Positions 13,421-25,287 of a stretch of DNA of 64,000 nucleotides are shown here, in pieces (position 1 is the stretch's first letter; each line of letters begins with the position of its first letter). The stretch lies in the NCBI GenBank assembly GCA_013400155.1, contig VXBM01000199.1, positions 62,001 through 126,000 on the forward strand. The letters are read 5' to 3'. The position numbers and the translations under genes are program-made. Below the pieces are notes generated by a model. That model did no database searches. It was not told the DNA's origin and saw nothing but the letters and a program-made list of their open reading frames with translations. The stretch is from Helopsaltes ochotensis. Taxonomy: Eukaryota > Chordata > Aves > Passeriformes > Locustellidae.

Positions 13421-14020
13421 AACCAGATGTTATGAATTAGCAAAAGGCTTTTACTCTCCTAAAAATTACAAATTTCACTACTAGAAAACCAAATTCATCG
13501 TGTGAAAAACAATGTTTGAACAGATGATTTATATAGTTTAAAGATTACTAAGAAAAGCTCCCAAATTAGATGTATCAAAAGGACTGATCAAAACTCTGAA
13601 ATTTCAAAATTTATCTTTAATACACTTATCCGAATAAAGAAATTTAAAAAAAAATTGAAGAAAAAACATCTGTCAAAAATTAGAGGCATAAAAGTGCATA
13701 GTGAAGCTTTGTTTTGCTAGCTTATGAAATTGAGCATGCTAAGAAGTGTTTTAATCACCACATTTGTGGACAGGGTCTTTGACGTTTGAACTGTTAATTG
13801 TCTAGGGCACCATTAGAGTCTACACAGTCAAAGCATCTGCTCCCTGACCTACTTCTGCTATTTTAACTGCAAAATGCAAAAAGGTCCTCCAACACACAAA
13901 AAATGAAATTCAGGCATTTTTAGTCAGCAAGAAAAATGTCCAAAAGCTAACATCTGGCAAAATGACAGAGCTGTCCAGGAAAAAAATTGTATGGATTTTT
14001 TTTTTTTGGTTGGGTATGAT

Positions 14021-14044
14021 GTTGTTGTTGTTGTTGTTGTTGTT
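14021..14044. repeat. (GTT)8 microsatellite
   Basis: Eight GTT units follow a 12-base T run and precede a T/G-rich stretch with G4, G2 and G3 runs. On the minus strand it encodes a threonine run in a spurious 82-codon frame. Confidence 0.9.
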
Positions 14045-15732
14045 GTGGGGTTTTGGTGGGTTTTTTTCCTAAGAATTCTCCAGGAAGACAAGAAGACTAT
14101 ACTAGTTGTCCTCTTCAGTATCATATCTTGTGCAATATTATGAAATGCTATTATCTCACTATAAGAAAGCATATGCAGCGATTTCTTTTTGGCAGTGGAG
14201 AAATTTCAGCATATACTGCTCTATTTTTGAATGAAGTAGCTTTTTAGGAACATGACTGTACTCAGATTAATAGTGTTAGGAATGCTGCTGGTAGAAGATT
14301 GTTCCAGTTGAGTAATTTAGTCATCCCACATCAGAATACTCAAACTGCAGCTTGAAACAGCTGCTTACCTCTTCCACTGGGCTATTGCTACCATGGAAGT
14401 GTCTCTTCTGCTGGTTCTTTGGCTAATAGATATTTACAGGATTGATCTGAAGAGACACGTAATAAATCAGGAGTCCATATACCTACAAATAGGTGAGCAC
14501 GTCTTCAGTAAACAAAATAATTTATTCAGGGCTTCCCACATGCTTTTCTCCCTGAAGAAATGTTCTCTCTTATAACAGGTACAATGTTGACCAGTGCAAT
14601 TCACTGACAAAAGGAAACACAGAAGAAATATGTCCAGTCATCTTTTTGATTGATAAGAAATGGTAACTTAAGTAGTAGAAATCTAGTCCAGATGGGAATA
14701 ATCATTGGGTTTATTTGTCTAAAGCTATAAATGTTTGTTGTGCACAGAAAAGAAAGAAGGATTAGCTTCTGTTTGCATTTAGTAGTGACCTTAACAGTTA
14801 CTGTATCCTACTGTATGAAATTGAAATTCCAAAATAAAACTGATCTAACCTAAGCATTTATTCAAGAAAAATTCATTTTTTCCTATGCATAATAAATATA
14901 TTGCATATCTCTACATCCATTTTTTAAATCTTTATTTGATAATTCAGTTGCTTTTTTTCATCACTTACATGCAATTTACACTTTGGGCAAACATTCTGTC
15001 AAGTTTCTCATTTTGCAATGGATTAGTGTGCCAAGAAACTTGTAGTAGAGATGTTCATTTACTTCTTTATGTAACAAAAGATATAATGCGATAAATCAGT
15101 AATATTGGATATGTTCCATATCCTGACCTACTAAAAATGAGAAGCAGTTAGGGAATTGTTTTTATTTATATGTTTACTTCCACCTCTGCACAGTCGTTGT
15201 AACCTACCAGAATGAGGTCAGAATTTGAACTCACTTTGCTCTTTGCCATTTAGTTTATATATGTGATTTGAATTCCAAATATTTCAAGAAGAACAAACCA
15301 GCAGGTCAAGACTTGTCTTATGTTACAAAATAAATGCCACTGAAATGAGAATTTACCAGTTACTGCAGAAAGGAGCAATAAATATTATTTGGATTAGAAT
15401 CATCTAATTATCTCCTGATACATCTACTGAATTACCACGAAATCAAGGTGAGAAAAAGTCTTGTAAAAAAATTCATTTCCTTCAGACTGATTATTCAGTA
15501 CAAAAACACCTATGTAAAATCACAGCTCTTTTCTAGACCACCCAAGCATCAATACATAACACAATCAAGTTAAGAAAATATAAAATTACATATAGATTTG
15601 TTAAAAAACTAAGAAGCTGCACATACTAGCACAGTTCTTTTCATAACAGTTGGACATGCAAGAGCACACATCTAAACTTACCACTGCACACTACCTCCCT
15701 TTCCATCAGCAAGTAAAATTACTAAAGTAAAA

Positions 15733-17915
15733 ATCATAGAATGGCTTGGATTGGAGGGCCCCTTAAAGATCACCTGTTTCTAGTCCCCTTGCCATGGACA
15801 GAGACATGTTCCACTAGGCCACATTAGTACAAAATTCCATCCGGCTTGGCCTTGAATGCTCCCAGGGATGGAACATCCACAACTTACTTTGGCAACCTGT
15901 TCCAGTGCCTCACCATCCTCATGGTAAAGATTTTTTTTTTCCATCTAATATAAACCTACTGTCTTTTGGTTTGAAACCATTCCTCTTTGACTTTCATTAC
16001 ATGCCCTTAAAAAAAATCTCTCTCCATCTTTTTTGTAGGTTCCCTTCAGGGACTGGAAGGCCACAATTAGGTCACCCACAAGGCCTCTCTTTCCCAGGCT
16101 GAACAATCTCTCTTCTCTCAGCTTTTCCTTATAGGAGAGATTTTCCATCTGTCTAATCTTCTTGGTGACCTCCTCTGGACTTGCTCCAACAGGTTCTCTG
16201 CTGGGGCCCCCAGTGCTGGATGTAGCAATGCAGGTGGGGTCTCAGCAGAGCAGGGGGGCAGAATCCCCTCCCTCACCTGCTGCCCACGCTGCTTTGGATG
16301 CAGCCCAGGATACATTTGGCTTTCTGGGCTGGGAGTGTACATGGCTGGGTCACGTCCAGCCTCTCATCCAGCAGCACCCTCAGGTCCTTCTCATCAGGGC
16401 TGTCTTGATTATTTCATCCCCCAACTTGTGTTGGTACTGGGGGCTTCCCCAACCCAGGTACAGCCCCTTGTACTTGGTCTTGTTAAACTTCATCAAATTC
16501 CCATGGGCCCACTTCTTGGGCTTGTCCACCTCCCTCTGGATGCCTCAGGTGCATCAACTGAATCACTCAGCTTGCTGTCATCTGCAAACCTGCTGAGGCT
16601 ATGCTTGATCACTTTGTCATTGCCTGTCATTAATGAAGATATTAAATAATATTAGTTCCAATACAGAAGCCTGAGCAACAGCACTTGTCACTGATGGGCA
16701 CTGAGACTTTGAGCCATTGACCACTATCCTCTGGATGTGACCATCCAACCAATTCCATACCCACCAAACAGTCCACCCATCAAATTCATCTCCAATTTAG
16801 AGAAAAGGTTATTCTGGGGGCTTGTGTCAAAGGCTTTACAGATAAATGACTTTAATAGTCCTTCCCATGTCCACTGATGTAGTCACCCTGTCATAGATGG
16901 CCACTAGGTTGCTTACCTGCCTTTGGATAAGCCATGCCAGCTTATCCCAAATCAACTCCCTGTCCTCCATGTGCCTTAGCATATGTGCTAGGAAGATCTG
17001 TTGCATGATATTCCCAAGCTTAGAGAGGAGGCTGACAGGCTGGAGGTTCCCAGGGTTCTCCTTTCTACTCTTATTAGGGATAGGTTTACAATGTTTACCT
17101 TTGTCCAGTCACCTGGGACTTCACCATTTTTAAAATATCATGGAGAGTGGCTTAACAACTACATGAGCCAGTTCCCTCAGGGCCCTGGGATGCATCTCAT
17201 TAAGTCACATAGACTGATCCTTACTTAGAGTGGGAGAGACTTTTCTCCTCCTGTCCCCATCCTGCTGTCCATCCACACAAGAGGTGCGAGAAGAGAGGTT
17301 GCCGTTGAAGACTAAATCAAAGAGTTGAGTACATCAGCCTTCTCCTCAACCATTGTTACCAGTTTTCCAGAATTGTTTATTGGAGGGATACTCCTTCTTA
17401 GACTTTCCTTTTTTGGTTAATGTACCCGTACCTTCATGTTATTCTTTGCAGTCTTTGTCAGGTTTAGTTCTAGCTTCACCTTGACCTTCCTTACTCCATC
17501 TCTACATATCCAAACATCATCTCTATACTCTTCCCTTCTCTATACCGTTTTTCCATTGTCTATGCATTTGCTTTTTCCATTTCACTTGACCAGCAGTTTC
17601 CTACTCAAACTTACCAGGTCTTTCATTCCTTACCCAATTTCTTGTTCCTGGGGATTAATAGGTCTGCACTATATGGAAGACTTCTTTAAAGATCTGCCAC
17701 CTCTGTTCTGCTCTCTTGTCCTTGAGGGCCATCTCCCAGGGGATCCTATTGACTATCTCCTCTAAGAGCTGGAAGTTTACTTTTCTGAAGTTCAGGGACT
17801 TAATGTTACTCCATATGTGATCCTTTAGGACTGCAAACTCCACCAGTACATGATCATTGCCACTGAGGATGCCACCAGTTTTGAAGTCTCTGATTAGCTT
17901 GGGAAATATTTCCTT
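15733..17915 (-). mobile_element. CR1 LINE, 2.2-kb copy with RT region
   Basis: This is the largest mobile element in the window. Its 3' end is the plus-strand 'atcatagaatggcttgga' at 15733, and CR1 sequence can be followed in order to about 17.9 kb. Recognisable parts include the 3' UTR, the C-terminal part of ORF2 and the reverse-transcriptase region. The minus-strand codons Phe-Ala-Asp-Asp, the catalytic core of CR1 reverse transcriptase, are intact at 16577-16588 and are followed by Ser-Lys-Leu. No long minus-strand frame survives: the longest in the 3' part is about 74 codons, so stops and frameshifts have inactivated it. The endonuclease and ORF1 regions are absent, i.e. the insertion is 5'-truncated. 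Open frames on the plus strand here (including 144 codons at 16162-16596) are antisense shadows. The 5' boundary is approximate. Confidence 0.93.
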
Positions 17916-18394
17916 AAAATTAAACCAGTGCAGGTAATGAAAGTTGCTGTGATGGAATAAATACTAACACCCAGTTTTTAAATATAGCACTTTTCCTTTC
18001 TAAAATCCATGTGTTTGTCAAACATATTTCCTCCCCAGCCCTCTCATAATGATTCATTGAAATAAATTATAGAAGATAATTTGTGTGCAGCTCTCACCTC
18101 TGTAAAATATTCAGCTGATACAGTACACTATTAGTGTTGAAACTCTTTATTAAAAGGTGGATATATTTTTTTTTCTTCTTGTAATCAACTGTGGAAGCAG
18201 ACAATGAGGTGAACTATGTGGCCCATGTTATTATTGTGAAGCCATTCTAGTTCCAGAAAAGAACCCTGAAGAAATACTCTTCAGCCCCTAGGACAGTGAA
18301 AATTAATTTGTTTTGCAAGGATGCTTTTGTTCAGAATATGTATACAGCATCAAGTTAGATATTTTAAACTGGTCCTCCTCCCATTTGTGAAATC
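17916..18394. other. Noncoding stretch, nothing recognised
   Basis: AT-rich flanking DNA next to the truncated 5' end of the CR1 copy. I see no gene, repeat family or structured motif, apart from a short T run near 18168. Confidence 0.5.
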
Positions 18395-18800
18395 AGAACA
18401 CTCATTGGTGGGGGGCCGCTTTATGATGGGAATGAAGAAGGTGCCTGCATTGCAGAAGTGCCACTAGTGCTGCATAAACGGCAAGAAGCCGTTGAGACCT
18501 TGATTTTCTGCCCTACGCTGCACCCAATGCCATGTTCAGAGACAATCTCCTAATGGCGTACCATGGCTCCATGCTGCCCTTTTTGCAAGGGCTTTGTAAA
18601 ATGAGACAGTCTTACAGACTGAGACATTTCTCTTGAGAAACTTCATTTCATGGAATGGGTGCATGAAGAACCCACCAGGGGTGGCAACTCCTCATTGTGA
18701 TTGCATGGTCTCATGCCCATCTCACAAATGTAGGCGTTTCCTCACCAAAACTTGCCTTTGTTGGGGTGAGGCTATAGCATGAGCTAGGCTTAAGCACAAA
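18395..18800. other. Unclassified GC-richer block
   Basis: About 400 bases have a higher G+C content and far fewer A/T runs than either flank, starting at 'ggtggggggccgcttta'. There is no open frame over 60 codons and no match to the CR1 or LTR layouts I know. The texture suggests inserted DNA such as an old LTR, internal ERV sequence or an unfamiliar repeat, but I could not find TG...CA termini or a target-site duplication. Alternatively it may be conserved unique DNA. Both boundaries are approximate. Confidence 0.35.
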
Positions 18801-20159
18801 GACAGCTCCTCCAAAACAGCTATTGGGAAAGGTCATCCTTAAACTTATTTTAACTTATGCTGGCACTAATAATCCACGTCTCCTTAGTGTCAGGCACATG
18901 TAGTCAGAAGTGTCAAACTGTCACAAGCATTCCTTAGTAAAATCTTACTGCCCCAGCTAAGTAAATTCAGGCTCATATAGCAGCAACTACTGTGTAAGTA
19001 TTTCTATTAGTGAAAACACTGCATGCAAGTCACTGAAATTATTATTGCAGAAAACCTTGCTACGGATAATTGTTTTTGTTCCCTAGCACAGCTGCCAATG
19101 CTGATGTATTGTCTTTTCTTTCCTTCTTATTGCATATAATTTTAAAATATATAAAACCGGAGATGACATACATGTTTACCTGCAGGCATTGCTTCACTTA
19201 GAAAGCAAAACTTTCTGAAGTACTATAGAGGACCAAGTCCCCATTAGAACACCATTTCTTTTTCTGAGCCAAACCTGGGTTGAATTGCCTCAAAAAGTAA
19301 TAAATATACATTGCATAATACAAACCTTCCTAGAAAAGAATTGACTTCTTTGTTACAAGTGCGGGAAACATGAGTAAGGCAAAGGAAAAAGACAACACTA
19401 CAAAAGAGCTCACGGGCAAATTGATTTTTTGCTCTGTCTCAGAGGTCTGGTGACAGGGTTTTGGTTACGAGTATAAACAAAACTTTTCACACGTGGTCAG
19501 TAAAGGCCCTACTTGGAATTCCCTGCTACCAAGACTCTGAGCCTCAGTTTGCTGAAACCATAAATACTGACCCCTATAAATGAGGTTAGTGGGAAACAGA
19601 ATTTAAAGGCAACAAGTGGGATAAAAAGCCAACTGCTTTAGAAATGGTTAAATTCATAGTCTGGAAGCACCATGAAGGCATATAGGAAGAGGCAAGCCAA
19701 CAGCTTGCAGCATGTCAATGCATATCTAAAATGTCCATGAACCTGACTCTTTCTGTGTAGTATGCATAAGCCGCTTATTTTCCACTAAAAGAATAACAAA
19801 GTTGCTTAACCTCTGCCCAATAAGTACATTTGGACAGTTAGTATGCAAGCAAAAAGTTAGTAAAAGAATCACACTCAAGCTAAAGCTAGTGTAATTATTT
19901 TTGTGCCTGTGCAGTACAACACAGAAAAATACACGCAAAATTGTCTTACAGATCTCCATGCGCAAATACTGTGACTGAAATAAGGTCTGAGCTCTACAGC
20001 AAACAACAAAATGTGCCTGCTGATTTGCTGAATGCGCATTACAGCGCCTGGAGGAAAATATAGCAATTATAGCAACAGACACAGACAGAAATCTTACAGG
20101 AATTTGGAAAATGAGGATTCCATAAACAACGTAATCCTAATGTTCCTATATGGTTAACA

Positions 20160-20700
20160 TTTTTTTCAAAGCCATTTTTTGCAGGAGATTTCCAGCCTTA
20201 GTGGTAAGAAAAGTAGAGGAAAGCTTCACCACATTTTCATACCAGGGACTAACGAAGAGACAGGGGTGACCCAGAAGCCAAGAAAAACACTTGCAGAGAG
20301 GGCTCTGACCAGTAAGACACAATCCCACACCAGGTCACAGTAGCAAGGAGTATCCACACCCCTAGACAAGGAACACTACACCCAGTCCCAGGAGCTGTGC
20401 AACAGAGTCCAGTCAGGTTCCAGGCCCAGAGAGGAGACTAAATTGCTACGCTACATAGATTTGAAGTCTGTCTAGGAAACCCAGTAGGTGAGGGGAAGCC
20501 TGAGGGTGTGAGTCCAAAAAAAGCTCACATAAGACCCAGCTGTCTTAGTCTGAGTTTGAAGGGATCCCATCCATGGACAGGGCAAGGCGCACGTAAGATC
20601 ATTAGGGCAATAAAGGTATCGCATCTGACAGGGATTATAAGCAGAATCAGAATATTCAGAAGCAGGTCTTTTCGTGCCAGTAAAGAGGTAATGGATTCAT
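20160..20700. other. Unclassified mixed-composition block
   Basis: This part is less AT-rich than its surroundings and contains segments such as 'cccaggagctgtgcaacaga' and 'gtcaggttccaggcccagag' that look like LTR or retroviral leader texture. I could not assign a family or find termini. A 64-codon plus-strand frame at 20508-20702 shows no known motif. It could be decayed ERV sequence or unique DNA. Confidence 0.25.
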
Positions 20701-23700
20701 AAATGGATAAATGGACAGAGTTTTCATCCTGGTTAAATGTGCAGTACTAGTTATGGTCAGAGTAGCTTTTATATGCACATATGAAAATTGCAGTAGTAGG
20801 AGAATAACATGGCAGAATTGGGGTGGATTTTTATCAAAGTGCCAAGAGGCACATCCTTAATCACAGGCACCTGCTGTGTTCTTTTTAGCATGCTGACTGG
20901 TGAAAGCACAGCAAGTACTGTGGCTGCTCTATAGCTGTGTGCATACTGGCTGGCAGCTTAACAGAGTTAAAAGTCTGTTCAGCTCCTCTGTTACCCTTTA
21001 GCTGAGACAGCAGCCTTAATTTTTCTCCCTTACATAGTTGATGGTTTTTACAAAGTTTGTGATAATTTGATGTCCTTGAAACCTTTAAAACTGTCACTTG
21101 GAGACAAAACAAGGGGGGCATAATACAACAGCATGATTGAACAGGTCTTGTTTCCTTACAAACAAAACTGAAAGCCCATCAGCCATGAAGCAGGTAGCAA
21201 ACATAAAAAAAAATTCAACCTAAAAACTTCAGCCTGTCAATGCCTTAAAGAATTAGAATTTATACTATTAAGGAAAATATTACACAATATCTCTTCTCTC
21301 CTATCCTATCAACACCAGTATTTTCTCAAAGTCATTGAAATGAAATAAATACATAAGAAGTATGGATGAAGCATTAGATCAATATTTTATAATTAGAGCA
21401 ATATAGCAAAATTATATTAATTCCACTATATACTGTAACTCAGTAATTCTGTATTAATCACTATTAATATAGAAGTGTGCAATGAAAAGCAGCCTTTACA
21501 TTCTGTTTTGCATTAAGTGTATAAGAGATGCAGTACTGAATAAAACTAAGAGGGTAAGTGATGTAGTGACTAATAAAAGTATTAGTGATTCCAAATAAAG
21601 AAGTATAAGACAGAAAATATTAGTGTTTTGTGTCTTAGATTGCGCTTACATTTTGAAGTTGATTCTCCTGTAATGCAGATCTTTAATGACTGCTGTATGT
21701 TTTAGATTTTTTCAGATTTTCATTTACAATCCCTTTTTTTATTCACCTACAGGAAAGAAATGGTGAAAAGACCTATTAAATTTAGGCTGATGAGGAAGTA
21801 AATGCACAATTTTCATATAGTATTAAAATATTATTATATAATTGTGGTCAAAAATTACATCTGCAAAGACCTCACAATATTTTCTGCATGTTTAATATTG
21901 TTTTATTTGTTTACAATAAGGTAATACTGTATTACATATGAAAAATAGCAAAGTTTGCTAAAGTAGTGCTAGAAATGTGATTTACACTACAATAAACTGA
22001 AGAAATATATTTCTTGTTTCTCTGCATCCTCAACTATCCAACTGATTTCACTCTATTAATTATTTTTACATATCCTACATTTACTATTTTAATATTTGAA
22101 AAAACCCTGCAGGGAATTTATTGAGAAAAGACAAAGTTGTCAGAAACCTCAGTGAAGAATTCTCACAGAATTCACTAAAATGCACTAAAAGATTCTCACA
22201 AGATAACTTCCAAAAGAGCATCTCGCTCCAAATGGCTGAGGACAAAATTTATCAAACCAAAGAAAAAAGAGGGTTATTTATTGAGTGCAAGTATAGCCAG
22301 TCAGTTAAGGGCATTTTATACAATAAATGGAACAGTCAATGTAGCTCACTCAAGACACTGTAGGAGCAACTATGCACATTTTGTTTTACCCAAATGGCTC
22401 TCTGAAGCCCTCTGCACTCATTGATAGGAATAAGCATCCACCTTGCCTCAAAAAGGTACAGATTGCTGTTGCACAGAACTGCACCATGTACACAAGCATG
22501 CACATGAACACAGAACTAATCTGTCTTCTAATGGGAATACCAAACAATTAAAAGACTTCTGTATAATAGTATGGAAGTTGTTTTGGAAAGGCAAATCTAC
22601 TCTTTTCACAGTGAACAAAACTTTTAAATGGTTTGCAAAACTGTGCTGACCATGACTGCAATATCTAATCTCTATTTAAGAGGGTCAGACATTACTGACA
22701 TTTATTTCTGCATTTATACTGATAATATCTAGCTGAACAAGCCTTTAGTCTCCTGGGGAGATGAGAACTAGAGCAACCAGGTTTCTCTTCACTGCTGTTA
22801 TTTTAAGAAAGCCTAATGTTAGACTTGAGGTTTCATTTGGTATTCCTTTGTATTATATTGTTAAAATTTTTCTACTCTAAAAATAGTTCCTGCCATTTAG
22901 TAGAACACATTACAATTTTTACTTCTCCTTCATCTTTATTTCTTCGATAACTAAAGAACTCACACTTCATTTATAACTTATGCAAATGCTTGGATGATTT
23001 AGGTGGTTTACCTTTCAAGGCCCCTTGGTGTAAATTTTCTGAACTGTGCCCTCTAATTTGATCAGGTGAGCTAGGAAAAGGTATATTCACCTCCTGGATT
23101 ATATTAACATAATCTCCAGCTTTTGAAAACTCTTACCCTATGTAGCCACACAAGTATTTCACATATTCGGACAGAAATTTTCTGCTTAAAACTGGTTTAA
23201 GCTGAGCCATTGAGAGATAAACATACAGAGCATTAACTGAAACCCTTCGGGCTGCAACAGTGAGGAATCATAAGGGACTGTTTGTCTCAGATGACATTTA
23301 ATTATAATGAGCAGAATCCAGGTCATTAGCAGAATACATCTTCATGTGTGTTTTTGAATTAAATCTATTAAGAGGGAAAAAAGATAAAATGAAGATTCAG
23401 AATTTTGAATAATGCCACAGAAACAAAAATCTTGAATTGATGCTTTCATTACTCCTCTTAAAGCTAGTTAGTCATGTAAAATATTGAGAAAACAAATTAG
23501 CATATCATTCATAAAACTAGTTTCTTTTCCCTCATTGTTATAAGGTTTTTACTTTTTAAGGAATTGATCTTGATTACCAACAATAGAATCAGAAATTCTG
23601 AAATGAAGCACAGGCTCCGAACCATTTAGATCTTGTGCTTCTCCATGTTCATCCATTATGTAAAATACGAAGTGACATTGTGAGCCAGAAAAAAAAATTC

Positions 23701-24229
23701 TTTCACCTTCTGCCCCACCATGATTGCATCCCCAGGAGCCCTGCTGAGTCACTGTGCTTCCAAATCTATGTAGGCAGAGCCTCAGACAGTGCCCCAGGGC
23801 GGCAGCATCCTCTCCTTTGATTCCAGTCTTCTTTTCTTCCCTCTCCTTTGCATTTGTAGTTTCTTTCTGTATTCCCTTCTTATACAGCTCAGGCCCAGTA
23901 CATTGATATTATAGTTTGTAAATCCTTTGCAAGCCCTTCTTTAGTCCTTATCAGAAATATGTTAGATGGCTTACACCTGCCAAGTGCCAGCCAGAATCAT
24001 GCTTCCAGTTTCAACAGCAGCGGTAAAACTAGAAGGCGGCACTTTCTTACAGTCTGATAACTCTGACGACATGTGTCATGACAGTCAATGGCTCTCGAAG
24101 CAAAAATGCAAAAAAGTAATCAACTTCCTATGTTCAAACAGGGAATAAGAATTTCTTATCATGGTACGACAAAACAAATATAAGCTGATTCTTCAAGGGA
24201 GGGGCCCACGAATTCTGAAGTAAATGCGG

Positions 24230-24430
24230 ACTGTATAATATTAATTTCACCTAATAATTGTCAAAGATTAATAACATTAATGAAAGGTAATTGTACTGAA
24301 CTATATTACTAAGTACAGTTGTTGATTGCTTTTTAATAATTGATGTCTGAAAACACACTTGCAGTTTAGAGCTATGATTTTCTCACATTGCCTAGCAACC
24401 TGTGCAAATATAGAACTGCAGATGCAAAAC
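24230..24430. promoter_or_regulatory. Candidate enhancer with RFX X-box-like site
   Basis: At 24387-24399 the sequence ATTGCCTAGCAAC fits the RFX X-box layout (GTNRCC, short spacer, RGYAAC) except for A instead of G at the first position. The preceding 150 bases are rich in TAATTG, ATTAAT and AATAATTG homeodomain-type cores. The clustering suggests a conserved regulatory element. This is inference from motifs only, with no conservation or chromatin evidence. Confidence 0.25.
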
Positions 24431-24741
24431 TACTGACCTTTCTTTCATGCCTGCTTTCCAGTGCTTATTTTTTCTATCATACACAGCAACAGACTAAAAC
24501 CAGCAAAGAGACTTCAGACACTGAACTCTTCAGTGTATACTAAACATTTCAGATAACAAAATCATGAAAACACCTTTGCTTAACAGAAGGGCTATTTTAT
24601 TTTATTTAAATAAGCCTAAAATATTACATACTGGATAGAGTCTCAGATCTTTCAATGCGGAGAGAATGGTTACTCACCCTCCAATATCTGCGGCTCTTAG
24701 GAAGAGTCATCCGTGCAGATTTCTTTCCACATGTACAGCGT

Positions 24742-24750
24742 GGGGGGGGG
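24742..24750. repeat. G9 run followed by T run
   Basis: Nine consecutive Gs are followed by 'attc' and then a run of T. It is prone to sequencing and replication slippage. Overlapping 85-codon frames that cross it at 24655-24923 in two frames are likely chance. Confidence 0.85.
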
Positions 24751-25073
24751 ATTCTTTTTTTTTTAGATCCACACTATCCACTGAATCTATTCCTGCATTT
24801 AAGTATACCTGCATTCAGCCTAAAGGGAGGATTGAACTACTTGTTTCTTTTCTTAGTAAAGACAAAGTTGGATTATTCAGCAAATGGGAAGAAGAGCACA
24901 TTCAAAACATAACAGCATGTTGAAGAAAACCAGGGTAATAACTTACACACCTTCTTCCCACAGTGCCAAAATACAACTTCCTTGATTATGTGAGAAAACG
25001 TAATGGGGAAGTATGTACAGAGATGGAGCTGAGAGAGAGAACCTATTACTTCTCTAGCTTGAATTGGAATTCT

Positions 25074-25147
25074 AAGCAATAACATCTGTCAGAAAAGACT
25101 AAATAAGCAATAACATCTGTCAGAAAAGACTAAATAAGCAACAACAT
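25074..25147. repeat. 31-bp tandem duplication, 2.4 copies
   Basis: A 31-base unit beginning 'aagcaataacatctgtcaga' occurs at 25074-25104 and again, identical, at 25105-25135. A third partial copy (12 bases, one change) lies at 25136-25147. Identity between the units points to a recent duplication. A neighbouring tract at 25268-25287 is a (TC)n(TA)n microsatellite. Confidence 0.95.
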
Positions 25148-25267
25148 GCATGCAGAAGGAGCTAGGTTGCAATCAGTCTAGGAAGTGGAAATGCCTCCTT
25201 ATAATAAAATGTAAAAACCTGGGTGCTTCCCTTCTTATGGGGAAATAGACTTCAAGAGAAAAACAGA

Positions 25268-25287
25268 TCTCTCTCTCTATATATATA
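25268..25287. repeat. (TC)n(TA)n compound microsatellite
   Basis: About six TC units pass directly into about four TA units. Ordinary simple repeat. Confidence 0.85.

Larger units (their letters stand above)
4279..15732. other. Noncoding stretch with microsatellites, no gene seen
   Basis: No gene is recognisable. The open frames (for example near 5548-5862, 12136-12372 and 12778-13023) are short, low-complexity or without motifs. The stretch contains a G-run/(GTTTT)n island, several poly(A) or poly(T) runs, (ATT)n and (GTT)n microsatellites, a short palindrome at 7435-7460, and an AT-rich homeodomain/POU-motif-rich part near 13.1-13.4 kb. These are listed separately. Confidence 0.6.

Noticed and set aside
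16162..16596. 144-codon plus-strand open frame
   Set aside because: It lies antisense inside the minus-strand CR1 copy. Overlapping plus frames (16335-16649) and minus frames are the same shadow.
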